Positions 1 through 8,422 are shown, counted from the stretch's first letter. The stretch: 47,570 nt of DNA from DAOMOD01 sp964526035 (GCA_964526035.1 CAZGKE010000005.1:1-47570); one strand, 5' to 3'. Notes: generated by a model not told the origin, from the sequence alone. A program made the numbers and translations.

Positions 1-70
1 CCGCAGGCACCCACACTGCACGCGATGGCAGGCTGGTCGGGGCGCGACAACGAAGCAGGGCGCGCGCCGC

Positions 71-1387
71 TCAGCCCTGCAGGTCGGCTGTCCCACCTCG
101 TGAGGTCGCGACGCCTTCGGTCCCCGCATTCGGATCCTCGAAGACGATTTCGTCGAGCTCGCCCTCCCATTTGGCCACCACCGTGGTGACCATCGCATCT
201 CCGGTGATGTTGACCGCAGTTCGCACCATGTCAAGAAGGCGGTCGATGCCTATGATCAGGCTGATCGCCTCCACCGGCAGACCGACCTGATTCAGCACCA
301 TGGCCAGCATGATCAGGCCGACGCCGGGCACCCCGGCGGTACCGATCGATGCCAGGGTTGCCATCAGCACCACGGTGAGAATCTGGGCCAGATTGAGGTC
401 GAGTCCGTAGACCTGGGCGATGAACACCACGGCGACACCCTGCATGATCGCGGTACCATCCATGTTGATGGTGGCGCCCAGCGGTACCGTGAAGCTGGCC
501 ACTGAGTTGTTCACGCCGATCTTCTTCTCCACGGTGCGCAGGGTGACCGGGATGGTGGCGTTGCTGCTGGCAGTGGAGAACGCGAACAGCTGCGGCGTGC
601 GCATCTTGCGCAGGAAAATGAACGGGTTCAGCCCGGTGAGGGCCTTGAGCAGCAGCGGATAGGTGATGAAGGCATGCAGCAGCAAGGCCACCAGCACCAG
701 CAGGAAGTACCAGGCCAACGGGGCAAACGCGGACAGGCCCGTTTCTGCGGCAAGTTTTGCGATCAACGCGAACACGCCGTATGGCGCGAGCTTCATCACG
801 ATGTCGACCAGCTTCATCACCACTTCGTTCCAGTCCTCGAACTGGGCCGACAGACGGCGCCCGGTCTCGCCGGTCAGTACCAACGCCAGCCCGACCAGAA
901 TGGCGAAGACGATGATCTGCAGCATGTTGCCTTCGGCCATGGCCTGCACCGGGTTGCGCGGCACCATGTTGATGAGCACATCCTGGATGGAAGGAGCCAC
1001 CGGCGCCGCGAACTCGCCGACCGCAAGTTCCGTGTCCTTTCCAGGGCCGACCAGCAGGGCGAGTGTGAGCGCGAAGGTGACCGCGAGCGCGGTAGTGGCG
1101 AGATACAGGGCAAGCGTGCGCAGGGCCAGTCGGCCAAGGCGGGCCGGGTCGCTGAGTTTGCTGGTGCCGGTCACCAGCGACACGAACACCAGAGGCACCA
1201 CCAGCATCATCAGTCCAGCGATGAAGATCTGTCCGACCGCACGGAACAGGCCGTCGGTCAGCCACGCGTGCACCGACGGCTCTGCCTGACCGGCGAGATT
1301 GACCAGGGCACCGACCACGGCACCCGCCACCAGGCCGATGATGATCTGTGCGCTCAGCGAAAGTCTTCGCGGTGCGGTCTCGGTCAT
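71..1387 (-). CDS. Dicarboxylate/amino-acid:cation symporter (DAACS family)
   Basis: This is a 438-residue inner-membrane carrier that imports C4-dicarboxylates or acidic amino acids with sodium ions or protons. It has many hydrophobic segments and the family's substrate and cation signatures: SSNATIP at about residues 274-280, NMDGT at about 308-312 and DMVRTAVNITGD near 386-397. The open frame extends upstream, but I chose the ATG at 1387 because MTETAPRRLSLSAQI begins just before the first membrane segment, as is usual for the family; the extension is low-complexity. It lies 43 bp downstream of the diguanylate cyclase gene on the same strand. The exact substrate (glutamate, aspartate, succinate) cannot be read from the sequence. 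Confidence 0.93.
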   Translation of the reverse strand: MTETAPRRLSLSAQIIIGLVAGAVVGALVNLAGQAEPSVHAWLTDGLFRAVGQIFIAGLMMLVVPLVFVSLVTGTSKLSDPARLGRLALRTLALYLATTALAVTFALTLALLVGPGKDTELAVGEFAAPVAPSIQDVLINMVPRNPVQAMAEGNMLQIIVFAILVGLALVLTGETGRRLSAQFEDWNEVVMKLVDIVMKLAPYGVFALIAKLAAETGLSAFAPLAWYFLLVLVALLLHAFITYPLLLKALTGLNPFIFLRKMRTPQLFAFSTASSNATIPVTLRTVEKKIGVNNSVASFTVPLGATINMDGTAIMQGVAVVFIAQVYGLDLNLAQILTVVLMATLASIGTAGVPGVGLIMLAMVLNQVGLPVEAISLIIGIDRLLDMVRTAVNITGDAMVTTVVAKWEGELDEIVFEDPNAGTEGVATSRGGTADLQG

Positions 1388-1430
1388 GCCTTGTTCCTCG
1401 GGCGTCGGGGTGCCGATTATAGGCGCTGCG

Positions 1431-3290
1431 TCATGGGCTGCCCGCAACGTCGGACTCAACGCGATTGCGTCCTTTCCGCTTTGCCTCATAAAGGGCGACA
1501 TCCGCGCGCTTGACCAGATCGGTGGCGTCGGTCGCTGTGGCGGGCGTGATGCAGGCGGCACCAGCGCTGATGGTCATGACGTTTGCGTTCTGCGGCGGGC
1601 CCGCTGGCAGCGCCAGACGCTCGATTGCCGCGCGCATCGACTCGGCCAGCAACAGTGCGCTGGCAAGGTCGGTCCGAGGCAGGACCGCGGCAAACTCCTC
1701 TCCGCCGAAGCGAGCCAGCAGATCGCTGCTGCGCTGCGTGCACCCAGCCAGAGCGGTGGCAATCTCGCGCAGACACGCGTCGCCGGCCAGGTGGCCGTGG
1801 ACGTCGTTGAAGTCCTTGAAATGGTCAACGTCGAGGAGGATCACCGACAGCGGTTCCTCAAGGCGCTGCATGCGCCGCCATTCGGCGTCCAGCACCTCTT
1901 CGAAGCGGCGTCGGTTGGCGATGCCTGTGAGGCTGTCGAGTTGACTGATCTCCTCAAGCTGCCGGTTCGCTTCGCGCAGCTGCCTGTTGGCAGCCTCGGC
2001 CGCTTCGTGCGCCAACTCGACGCGTCTGGTTTCTGCGCCCAGCTCGGCAGTGCGCGCCTGCACCTGCTGCTCGAGCTGTTCGCGCGAGCGGGTTTCAATG
2101 TCGAGCTTCTCGCGCCTGAGCAGATTGATCCTGTCGCCCAGCGCAAAGGCCAGCAGCAGCATTTCCAGTGCTGAGCCGATCTGTGCGCCGTACAGCGTGA
2201 CGAACACGCGGGGCAGTAGACCAAAAAAGGTCATCACGTAGGCGATGACGCCCAGGACCAGCGCCGAGCAGGCGATCAGGTAGAAGCGCGCAGGCAGATA
2301 GCCCCGCCGCAACGCCACGATGCCCGCCGGCAGGTAGATCAGGCTGGCGAACAGCGCAGCCAGCGCGAGCAGGTTGCTGGCCAGCCACCACTGTCCCAGT
2401 GCGCCCGACGTTGCAGCCGTCAACGCGAGTGCGGAAATGCCGTGCAGCGCGTAGTGAAACGGGGGGCTGTTGCGCTTGAGCTCGAGAAACACCTGCACAA
2501 AGCGATTGCCGGTAAGCAGCGCGGCGACGATCAGAACGAAGCTGCTGTGGATGTTCCATCCCGTCGCGTTGGGCCAGAGCAACTCGAAGCCGATGCCGGC
2601 GCGCGCCACCCAGATCATTCCAAAGCTCCCGGCGTACAGCACGTACCAGAAATACACGCGATCGCGCACGACGAAGCCAAGGAACAGGTGGAACAGTGCC
2701 AGCGCGAGGATGAGCCCGCCGTAAATGCCGTTCAACAAGCTGAAGCGGCGCAGCCAATCGCTGAAGTCGCGCTCACTCTGCAGGCCGTCAACGAAACGAA
2801 CGGGGGCCAGATAGCCGTCGAAGCGGCCATCGAAACGCAGCAGCAGCGGGTAGCCGTCGTGGCTGGGCAACGGCAGCGAGAGGAAGTCGCTGGGCACGCT
2901 GCGTTCGCCGATGGTGAGGCTGGTGCCGGTGCGCGAGAAGACGCTGCCGTCGGTGGCGAATACCTCCACCTGATGCCAGAAGCGGCCGGGTCTGAGCAGC
3001 AGCGGTTCGCCCTGATCGAGGCCGTCAAGGTCCAGCCATGCCCACCAGATCCGGTTCTGTTCGGCGCGCTGCAGCGAAAACGGAACCACGCTGTGCGCCG
3101 GCGGTCGACGAGGAAGTGCATGCGCCTGCAGCGACGCTTCGGCATCGGGCAGGACACGCAGGCGCTGCAGGGTCTGGTCAGCGTCCAGGGGTTGGGCAAG
3201 CGCTGCCCCGGCGGCCCAGCCCAGGATCAGCACAGCCAGCCAGCGAAGCGATCTCAAGTAGCGTCCTGCGACGGCAGCGATGCCACCCAT
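1431..3290 (-). CDS. Membrane diguanylate cyclase (7TMR-DISM plus GGDEF)
   Basis: The protein should make cyclic di-GMP from two GTP in response to a periplasmic signal. An N-terminal signal sequence ending near AALAQ is followed by a periplasmic 7TMR-DISM extracellular-2 type domain, a block of about seven membrane segments, a charged coiled coil rich in Arg/Glu/Gln, and a GGDEF domain. The active site reads GGEEF near residues 529-533 and is preceded by RSSD, an intact RxxD product-inhibition site. I used the ATG at 3290 (619 aa). A TTG at 3257 overlaps the TGA of the upstream ArsC-like gene (TTGA) and sits right before the signal peptide, so it is a credible alternative that would give 608 aa. 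Translational coupling to the ArsC-like gene is likely. Confidence 0.92.
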   Translation of the reverse strand: MGGIAAVAGRYLRSLRWLAVLILGWAAGAALAQPLDADQTLQRLRVLPDAEASLQAHALPRRPPAHSVVPFSLQRAEQNRIWWAWLDLDGLDQGEPLLLRPGRFWHQVEVFATDGSVFSRTGTSLTIGERSVPSDFLSLPLPSHDGYPLLLRFDGRFDGYLAPVRFVDGLQSERDFSDWLRRFSLLNGIYGGLILALALFHLFLGFVVRDRVYFWYVLYAGSFGMIWVARAGIGFELLWPNATGWNIHSSFVLIVAALLTGNRFVQVFLELKRNSPPFHYALHGISALALTAATSGALGQWWLASNLLALAALFASLIYLPAGIVALRRGYLPARFYLIACSALVLGVIAYVMTFFGLLPRVFVTLYGAQIGSALEMLLLAFALGDRINLLRREKLDIETRSREQLEQQVQARTAELGAETRRVELAHEAAEAANRQLREANRQLEEISQLDSLTGIANRRRFEEVLDAEWRRMQRLEEPLSVILLDVDHFKDFNDVHGHLAGDACLREIATALAGCTQRSSDLLARFGGEEFAAVLPRTDLASALLLAESMRAAIERLALPAGPPQNANVMTISAGAACITPATATDATDLVKRADVALYEAKRKGRNRVESDVAGSP

Positions 3291-3631
3291 TCGAGAACAG
3301 CTTCGGGTGGTCGTCCAATCACGGCGTCCGTCCCGACTTTCACGATCGGGCGCTGCAACAGATGCGGATGGGCGGCGATCGCTTCGAGGATGCGAGAGTC
3401 CGGGCACGAAGGGTCGTCCAGTTGCAGTGCCAGATACTCCGGACTGTCACTGCGCAACATCTCGCGCGCGGGTCGGCCCAGCGCGGCATGCAGGGATCGC
3501 AATGTGTCGAGATCCGGCGGAAATGTCAGGTACTCGATGATCCTCGGTTCGATGCCGTATTCGCGCAGAATTTCGAGTGCGGCGCGCGATTTGGAGCAGC
3601 GTGGGTTGTGAAACAGGGTGCAGGAGCGCAT
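3254..3631 (-). CDS. ArsC-family reductase-like protein (YfgD type)
   Basis: This is a 125-residue thioredoxin-fold protein of the ArsC/YfgD group. The N-terminus MRSCTLFHNPRCSKSR holds the conserved Cys of the family active site, and IVKVGTDAVIGRPPE carries the C-terminal arginine motif. Classic ArsC enzymes reduce arsenate with glutaredoxin; YfgD-like members are common outside ars operons and their role is poorly known. No ars genes lie nearby, so an arsenic role is not supported by context. The ATG at 3631 fits the family N-terminus; an upstream in-frame ATG at 3661 would add ten residues. It overlaps the diguanylate cyclase gene downstream. Confidence 0.88.
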   Translation of the reverse strand: MRSCTLFHNPRCSKSRAALEILREYGIEPRIIEYLTFPPDLDTLRSLHAALGRPAREMLRSDSPEYLALQLDDPSCPDSRILEAIAAHPHLLQRPIVKVGTDAVIGRPPEAVLEWVASLPSQDAT

Positions 3632-3843
3632 CGATGGGTTTTCGGCTTGTGTGCCGGTCATCTTAGCCCGGAAATTTCATGAGCTCGCGCGATGACCGCG
3701 AGAGCGTGTGAGATTCATGAAGCATGCGGGCTAGCGCATGGCCGGTGAGCAGCGATGGACGGTTACGCTGCAAAGGACCAGGAGGTGCCCGCTCCGACCT
3801 GCTGCGCGTGTCTGCCGACTGCCCTGGTTTTTCTGCATCGGGC

Positions 3844-3849
3844 TACACT
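3844..3849 (+). promoter_or_regulatory. Candidate -10 box of tatD, leaderless arrangement
   Basis: TACACT is a good sigma-70 -10 match and lies six bases before the tatD ATG at 3856. Transcription would then begin at or within a base or so of the A of the start codon, leaving no room for a Shine-Dalgarno sequence. No convincing -35 box is seen 17 bp upstream. Confidence 0.5.
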
Positions 3850-3855
3850 CGCGCC

Positions 3856-4635
3856 ATGGTTCCGCTGGTCGACAGTCATTGCCATCTGGACGTGCCGGAG
3901 TTCGACGCCGATCGCCTGGAGGTGCTGGCGCGGGCGCGCGCGGCCGGTGTGCATGTGCAGGTTATCCCCGCCATTTGCCGCGCTTCATGGCCTGCGCTGC
4001 GCGCGCTGTGCGCGGCCGAGTCTGGCCTGTTTGCCGCCTACGGAATGCATCCGATGTTTCTCGATGAGCATTGCGATGGGGACGTCGATGCGCTCGCCGA
4101 CTGGCTGCGGGAATCCCCTGCTGTAGCCGTGGGTGAGTGCGGACTGGACAACTACATCGACCACCCGCGGCTCGACCGTCAGCACTCGCTGTTCGAGGGG
4201 CAACTCGCCGTCGCCCGCGAGTTCGGCCTGCCGGTGATCCTGCACGCGCGACGCGCGATCGATGCAGTGATCGCTTCGCTGCGTCGGATCGGCGGGCTGC
4301 GCGGCGTGGTGCACAGCTTCGGCGGCAGCGCGCAACAGGCGGAGCAGCTGTGGCGCATGGACTTTCATATCGGCATCGGCGGGCCGGTGACCTACCCGCG
4401 GGCCAAGCGGCTTCGCTCCTTGGTGGCCTCGATTCCGGCGGAGAGCCTGCTTTTGGAAACCGACGCGCCGGATCAGCCGCTTGCGGTTCATCGAGGGCAG
4501 CGCAACGAGCCCTGCCGCCTGCCGGAAGTGTTGGCAGAGGTCGCGGAGCTGCGCGGCACGACCCAGGAGGCGCTCGCCGAGCAGCTGTGGCGCAATGCTC
4601 GCGACCTGTTCGCATTCCCCGATTCTGCCCCGTAG
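3856..4635 (+). CDS. tatD: TatD-family metal-dependent hydrolase
   Basis: This is a 259-residue TIM-barrel metallohydrolase of the TatD DNase family. Metal ligands are visible in order: DSHCHLD at residues 6-12, the glutamate of GECGLD, the histidines of ILHARRA and VVHSFGG, and the aspartate of LLETDAPD. Family members have 3'-5' exonuclease or D-aminoacyl-tRNA-related activities, so the physiological substrate stays open. The open frame continues upstream, but the family N-terminus begins at the ATG at 3856, directly after a -10-like box. In related bacteria a tatD homologue often follows pilZ; here pilZ ends about 30 kb away. Confidence 0.93.
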   Translation: MVPLVDSHCHLDVPEFDADRLEVLARARAAGVHVQVIPAICRASWPALRALCAAESGLFAAYGMHPMFLDEHCDGDVDALADWLRESPAVAVGECGLDNYIDHPRLDRQHSLFEGQLAVAREFGLPVILHARRAIDAVIASLRRIGGLRGVVHSFGGSAQQAEQLWRMDFHIGIGGPVTYPRAKRLRSLVASIPAESLLLETDAPDQPLAVHRGQRNEPCRLPEVLAEVAELRGTTQEALAEQLWRNARDLFAFPDSAP

Positions 4636-4719
4636 TGCCCAAGGCCGCTCTGTCGGGCAGGACCGCGGAACTACGTTGCGCAGCGTTCGCGACTGTTTGC
4701 GGTGCTGCTCGCGGTATTC

Positions 4720-6705
4720 CTACCAGTGGATTCCGCGCATCAGCGCCGCAAACGCCATCTGCTCGTTCGACGGCTGCACCGGCTCCGCGCCCTTTTCACC
4801 CTTCGCGGCGGAGGAGTCCGGGAACAGGCGGAAAGCGGTGTTCATCATCACCTCCCAGACTTTCGGTGCCAGCGCATACAGCACGGCGCCGAAGATGCCG
4901 AGGCGGGTGGCGATGCGCCCCGGTCGTTCGATGATGGCGCGCACCACCAGGTCGGCGGCTTCGTCCGGACTCAGGGTGGGCACGCTCTGGTAGATCTTGG
5001 TGGGCGCGATCATGGGCGTGCGCACCAGGGGCATGTTGATGGTGGTGAACACGATGTTGTTGTCGGAGAACTCCGCCTGCGCGCAGCGAGAAAACGCATC
5101 CAGCGCCGCCTTGGAGGCGACATAGGCGGAAAAGCGCGGTGCGTTCGACAGGACCCCGATGGAGGAGATGTTGATGACGTGCCCGGCACGACGTTCGGTC
5201 ATCGACGGCAGGCAACCCATGATCAGTCGCAGCGAGCCGAAGTAGTTGAGCTGCATGGTGCGCTCGAAGTCATGGAAGCGGTCATAGCTCAACGCGATCG
5301 ATCGTCGGATCGAGCGGCCGGCATTGTTGATCAGGATATCGACATGGCCGTGGTCCTTCATCACCTGCGCAATGAGGTCATCGCAGCTCGACAGTTCGGC
5401 GAGGTCGGCGCTGTAGGTGTAGGCCTCGCCGCCGAGCGCCTCGATCTCGGCCTTGGTGGCGTCGAGCTCTTCCTGCTTGCGTGCCACCACGATGGTCTTG
5501 GCGCCGGCCTGTGCCAGCTTGAGCACGGTGGCCTTGCCGATGCCGCTGGTGCCGCCGGTGACGATGACCACCTTGCCCTTGACCCGACCGGCAAGAGAGC
5601 GGTCGACGTGCAGGTCGGGGTCGAGGTGGCGTTCCCAGTAGTCCCAGAGCCGCCAGGCATAGTCTTCAAGCCTCGGTACCGAGATCTTCGAACCCTTCAG
5701 GGCTCGCTCCACCTCGCGGGTGTCGAAGCGGGTCGGGTAGGTGACGAACTTCAGCACGTCGCGGGGGATGCGATATTCGCGCAGCAGCACCGCGATCAGG
5801 CGTCGCACCGGCGGCAGATTTCCGACTGCCTGCTTCACCATCGGCGGCACGAAGGCGAACATTCGGGCGTCGACGCGCATGGTCATCAGCGGCGCATGAC
5901 CGGCGCTGGCGAAAATGTTCAGCACCTCGCCGACGCGCATTGGCTGCGGATCCACGAGATGGAAGCAGCCGCCGTCGAGGCCCGGCTTGTGGGCGATGTG
6001 ATCCATGGCGTCGGCGACGAAGTCGACCGGCACCACATTGATGCGGCTGCCCTCGATGCCGATGGTCGGCATCCACGGCGGCAGCATTTCGCGCATGCGC
6101 TTGATCAGGGTGAAGAAATAATAGGGTCCGTCGATCTTGTCCATCTCGCCGGTCTTTGAGTGGCCGACGACGATGCCCGGGCGATAGATGCGAAACGGCC
6201 GCTTGCATTCGTTGCGCACGATGCCTTCGGAATCGTGCTTGGTGCGGAAGTAGGGGTGATCCAGGCCTTCTGCTTCGTTGAACATGTCCTCGCGGAACAT
6301 GCCGGGGTAGAGGCCGGCGGCGGCGATCGAGCTGACGTGGTGAAAACAGCCCGCGTTCAGCGCTTCGGCCAGCTGCACTGCGTTGCGGGTGCCGTCGACG
6401 TTGGCCACCATCTGACTTTCGGCGTCAGCCTCCATGTCGTAGATGGCTGCCAGATGGAAGAAATGACGGATCTTGCCCTTCAGCGACTTCAGGCTGGCTG
6501 CAGTCAACCCCAGCTTCGGCTTGCTCAGGTCACCGCTGATGCCGACCAGGCGCTTGGAGTCGACGCCCAATCGCTGGCGCAGGGCATCGAGCTTTTTCTG
6601 GGAGCCGCGCCGCACCAGCACATAGATGGTGCCCTTGCGCTTCAGCAGGTTGGCGATCAGATGACGTCCGATGAAGCCGGTGCCGCCGGTGACGAAGTAA
6701 TTCAT
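4720..6705 (-). CDS. Bifunctional fatty acyl-CoA (or acyl-ACP) reductase, Marinobacter Maqu_2507 type
   Basis: The 661-residue protein matches, by length and memory of the sequence, the alcohol-forming fatty acyl reductase of Marinobacter (Maqu_2507). That enzyme reduces long-chain acyl-CoA or acyl-ACP through the aldehyde to a fatty alcohol with NADPH. Two fused Rossmann domains are visible. The N-terminal extended-SDR part has TGGTGFIG at residues 6-13, HHVSSIAAAG and Y152/K156. The C-terminal classical SDR has TGGTSGIG at 383-390, NNAG near 460, S514/S515 and Y528/K532. Both ends (MNYFVTGGTGFIGR, MRGIHW) agree with that family. The divergent neighbour is an acyl-CoA-binding protein, supporting an acyl-CoA substrate. 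No wax ester synthase is in the window, so the fate of the alcohol is not shown. Confidence 0.93.
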   Translation of the reverse strand: MNYFVTGGTGFIGRHLIANLLKRKGTIYVLVRRGSQKKLDALRQRLGVDSKRLVGISGDLSKPKLGLTAASLKSLKGKIRHFFHLAAIYDMEADAESQMVANVDGTRNAVQLAEALNAGCFHHVSSIAAAGLYPGMFREDMFNEAEGLDHPYFRTKHDSEGIVRNECKRPFRIYRPGIVVGHSKTGEMDKIDGPYYFFTLIKRMREMLPPWMPTIGIEGSRINVVPVDFVADAMDHIAHKPGLDGGCFHLVDPQPMRVGEVLNIFASAGHAPLMTMRVDARMFAFVPPMVKQAVGNLPPVRRLIAVLLREYRIPRDVLKFVTYPTRFDTREVERALKGSKISVPRLEDYAWRLWDYWERHLDPDLHVDRSLAGRVKGKVVIVTGGTSGIGKATVLKLAQAGAKTIVVARKQEELDATKAEIEALGGEAYTYSADLAELSSCDDLIAQVMKDHGHVDILINNAGRSIRRSIALSYDRFHDFERTMQLNYFGSLRLIMGCLPSMTERRAGHVINISSIGVLSNAPRFSAYVASKAALDAFSRCAQAEFSDNNIVFTTINMPLVRTPMIAPTKIYQSVPTLSPDEAADLVVRAIIERPGRIATRLGIFGAVLYALAPKVWEVMMNTAFRLFPDSSAAKGEKGAEPVQPSNEQMAFAALMRGIHW

Positions 6706-6735
6706 TGAGGCTCCCCCGGGAATGAATGCAGCGCT

Positions 6736-6747
6736 TGGTCCGGACCA
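6736..6747. promoter_or_regulatory. Perfect 12-bp palindrome, candidate TetR operator
   Basis: TGGTCCGGACCA is its own reverse complement. It starts one base after the proposed -10 box of the reductase promoter, so it would cover the transcription start about 30 bp before the start codon. That is the classic place for a repressor. The TetR gene at 7218 is the obvious candidate ligand, but binding is inferred only. Confidence 0.55.
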
Positions 6748-6748
6748 T

Positions 6749-6777
6749 AAGATAGCCGCGTGGACTGCCCATGCCTA
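6749..6777 (-). promoter_or_regulatory. Candidate promoter of the fatty acyl reductase gene
   Basis: Read on the minus strand, TAGGCA (6777-6772) and TATCTT (6754-6749) are separated by 17 bp. The palindrome at 6736-6747 follows directly, and a G-rich Shine-Dalgarno stretch (GGGGGAG) precedes the ATG at 6705. Confidence 0.45.
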
Positions 6778-6866
6778 GGGAAGCTCCTGACAAGTCCTCG
6801 CGCCCTGCGCCGGGGGCGGTCTGGAAAGCTCCTCGGCGCATGCCGTTTGGCCCCATCGACATTGCG

Positions 6867-6896
6867 TTGACCCCCGCAGCGGCCGCGTGCTAGAAA
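6867..6896 (+). promoter_or_regulatory. Candidate promoter of the acyl-CoA-binding protein gene
   Basis: TTGACC (6867-6872) and TAGAAA (6891-6896) are separated by 18 bp. They lie 46 bp before the ATG at 6943, which has GGAGAG six bases upstream. The promoter faces away from that of the reductase. Confidence 0.5.
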
Positions 6897-6942
6897 CGGC
6901 TCCGGCGCAGCGGGCGCCCTTTGGCAGTCTGGAGAGCGGGCA

Positions 6943-7200
6943 ATGGCGGACCTCAAGACCGAATTCGAAGAAGCGGCGAAGAAGGCCATGAACCTGGCCG
7001 AACGTCCGGACAACGACACCCTGCTGCGAATGTATGCGCTCTACAAGCAGGGTTCTGCCGGGGACGTATCCGGCCCCAAGCCCGGCTTTTTCGATTTCGT
7101 CGGCACCGCCAAGTACGAGGCCTGGGCCAAGCTGGCCGGGACCTCCGAGGACGAGGCGATGAAGAAATACGTCGACCTGGTCAACAAGCTCACGGGCTGA
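6943..7200 (+). CDS. Acyl-CoA-binding protein (ACBP)
   Basis: This is an 85-residue cytosolic four-helix protein that should bind long-chain acyl-CoA esters and hand them to enzymes. It carries the ACBP core: LLRMYALYKQGSAGDV, the PGFFDFVGTAKYEAWAKLAG segment with its binding Tyr/Lys residues, and an acidic C-terminal helix. ACBPs are ubiquitous in eukaryotes but scattered in bacteria. The gene is divergent from the fatty acyl reductase and is followed after 17 bp by a TetR gene, so a role in delivering acyl-CoA to the reductase or buffering the inducing ligand is a reasonable inference. The start is set by GGAGAG at 6931-6936. Confidence 0.95.
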   Translation: MADLKTEFEEAAKKAMNLAERPDNDTLLRMYALYKQGSAGDVSGPKPGFFDFVGTAKYEAWAKLAGTSEDEAMKKYVDLVNKLTG

Positions 7201-7217
7201 GGCCGCGGGCCCCGCGT

Positions 7218-7850
7218 GTGGCCACCAATACCCGCCAGCGTATCCTGGATACCAGCCTCGTCCTGTTCAACGAGCAGGGTGAGCCCAATGTCACCACCAA
7301 CCATATCGCCGACGAACTGGAAATCAGTCCAGGCAACCTTTACTACCATTACCGCAACAAGGACGACATCGTCGAGCACCTGTTCGCCCGGTTCGAGGCG
7401 CGCATGGACGAGGTGCTGGTGCTGCCGGGCGAGCGTCTGCCGGACCTCGAGGACATCTGGCTGCAGCTTCACATGGTGTTCGAATGCATGTGGGACTATC
7501 GCTTCGTCTACCGCGACCTGGTCGACATCCTCAGCCGCAACCGCAAGCTGCGGGCGCACTTCGGCCGCATTCTGCGGCGCGCCTCGGTCAACGCGCGTGG
7601 GGTCCTGAGCGGTCTTGCGAAAGCCGAGATCCTGCGCGCCAGTGCGGCGGAGATCGACGCCACCGCCGACAACATCCTGCTCATCTCCACCTTCTGGCTC
7701 AACTTCGACGCCGTTCGCCAGGGCCGCATCGGCCACGTCGACATCGACCTGCGCGGCGGCATCTTCCAGGTGATGATGCTGCTGGCGCCGCTGTTGCGCG
7801 ACGCCGAGCGCGTGCATCTGCACCGCCTCGCCGCCGCCTACCGGAAATGA
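7218..7850 (+). CDS. TetR-family transcriptional regulator
   Basis: This 210-residue protein has an N-terminal TetR helix-turn-helix: TRQRILDTSLVLFNEQG, then VTTNHIADELEISPGNLYYHYRNKDDIVEHLF. A helical ligand-binding domain follows. I chose the GTG at 7218, which gives VATNTRQRIL, because the helix-turn-helix begins right there and no in-frame ATG precedes it in a sensible place. It lies 17 bp after the ACBP gene and is probably co-transcribed. TetR proteins in lipid loci often sense acyl-CoA, so control of the divergent reductase through the palindrome at 6736-6747 is plausible. Ligand and operator are unproven. Confidence 0.92.
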   Translation: MATNTRQRILDTSLVLFNEQGEPNVTTNHIADELEISPGNLYYHYRNKDDIVEHLFARFEARMDEVLVLPGERLPDLEDIWLQLHMVFECMWDYRFVYRDLVDILSRNRKLRAHFGRILRRASVNARGVLSGLAKAEILRASAAEIDATADNILLISTFWLNFDAVRQGRIGHVDIDLRGGIFQVMMLLAPLLRDAERVHLHRLAAAYRK

Positions 7851-7877
7851 AAACGCCCCGGGCATGCCGGGGCGTTT
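7851..7877. terminator. Bidirectional intrinsic terminator
   Basis: AAACGCCCCG (7851-7860) pairs perfectly with CGGGGCGTTT (7868-7877) around a short loop, starting right after the TetR stop codon. The A run on one side and T run on the other suit termination from both converging genes (TetR and phasin). Confidence 0.8.
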
Positions 7878-7890
7878 CGTTTCACGTGAC

Positions 7891-8283
7891 TTACCTGCTC
7901 AGCGACTTGATCTGCCGATTGAGCTCGGTGACGCGCACGGTGAGCTCCTGGATTTCGGCGCGCGACGGAACGCCGAACCTGTTCAGAACGCCGCCGACCA
8001 CGTTCTCGACCGTGCTGCCGGCACGCTCGAAGCCCTTTTCGACGCGCTTGCGCACCGGCACCAGGATGTCCTTGAAGCCCTTGTTGACGTCCTTCGCGAC
8101 GGTCCTGGCCATCTTCTCCGATCGGTTCTGCAAGGTCTTGCCCTCGCTGACCAGACTTCCGAAGGTGGAGCGGCCCTTCTGCTGGGCGATGGATACGGCG
8201 CCGAGTCCGGCCAGCCACATGTCGCGGGCGAGGTCGGTGCCGTTGCGGTTCGGGGTGCTGCGGGTGCGGGTCTGCTTGCTCAT
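7891..8283 (-). CDS. Phasin-family protein (poly(hydroxyalkanoate)-granule type)
   Basis: This is a 130-residue amphipathic, lysine/arginine-rich protein of the PhaI/PhaF-like phasin family. The family's N-terminal motif is visible as ARDMWLAGLGAVSIAQQKG with FGSLVSEG, and the C-terminus RAEIQELTVRVTELNRQIKSL is the usual leucine-zipper-like helix. Phasins coat intracellular polymer or lipid inclusions. No PHA synthase is present in the window, while a fatty-alcohol-forming reductase and an ACBP lie next to it. It may therefore coat PHA granules made elsewhere in the genome or neutral-lipid bodies; the sequence cannot decide. The start is supported by GGAGAG just upstream of the ATG at 8283. 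Confidence 0.87.
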   Translation of the reverse strand: MSKQTRTRSTPNRNGTDLARDMWLAGLGAVSIAQQKGRSTFGSLVSEGKTLQNRSEKMARTVAKDVNKGFKDILVPVRKRVEKGFERAGSTVENVVGGVLNRFGVPSRAEIQELTVRVTELNRQIKSLSR

Positions 8284-8422
8284 GGAGTCTCTCCGGTCTG
8301 GGTTCGCGCTGCGTGGCGCTCGCCGCGAACACTAGCCACGGCCTCTAGAACAATCACACTACGCTTGCCTCGCGTCGCGCCATTGCGGATGCTTGGCGCC
8401 GGACCACAGCGGAGTGCGCGAC

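Noticed and set aside
3254..3631. Arsenic resistance gene
   Set aside because: The protein is ArsC-like, but no arsR, arsB or acr3 gene is present and YfgD-type members occur outside arsenic operons.
4702..6159. A 485-codon plus-strand frame opposite the acyl reductase
   Set aside because: It is entirely antisense to a well-supported gene and shows no domain; its composition is typical of a shadow frame.
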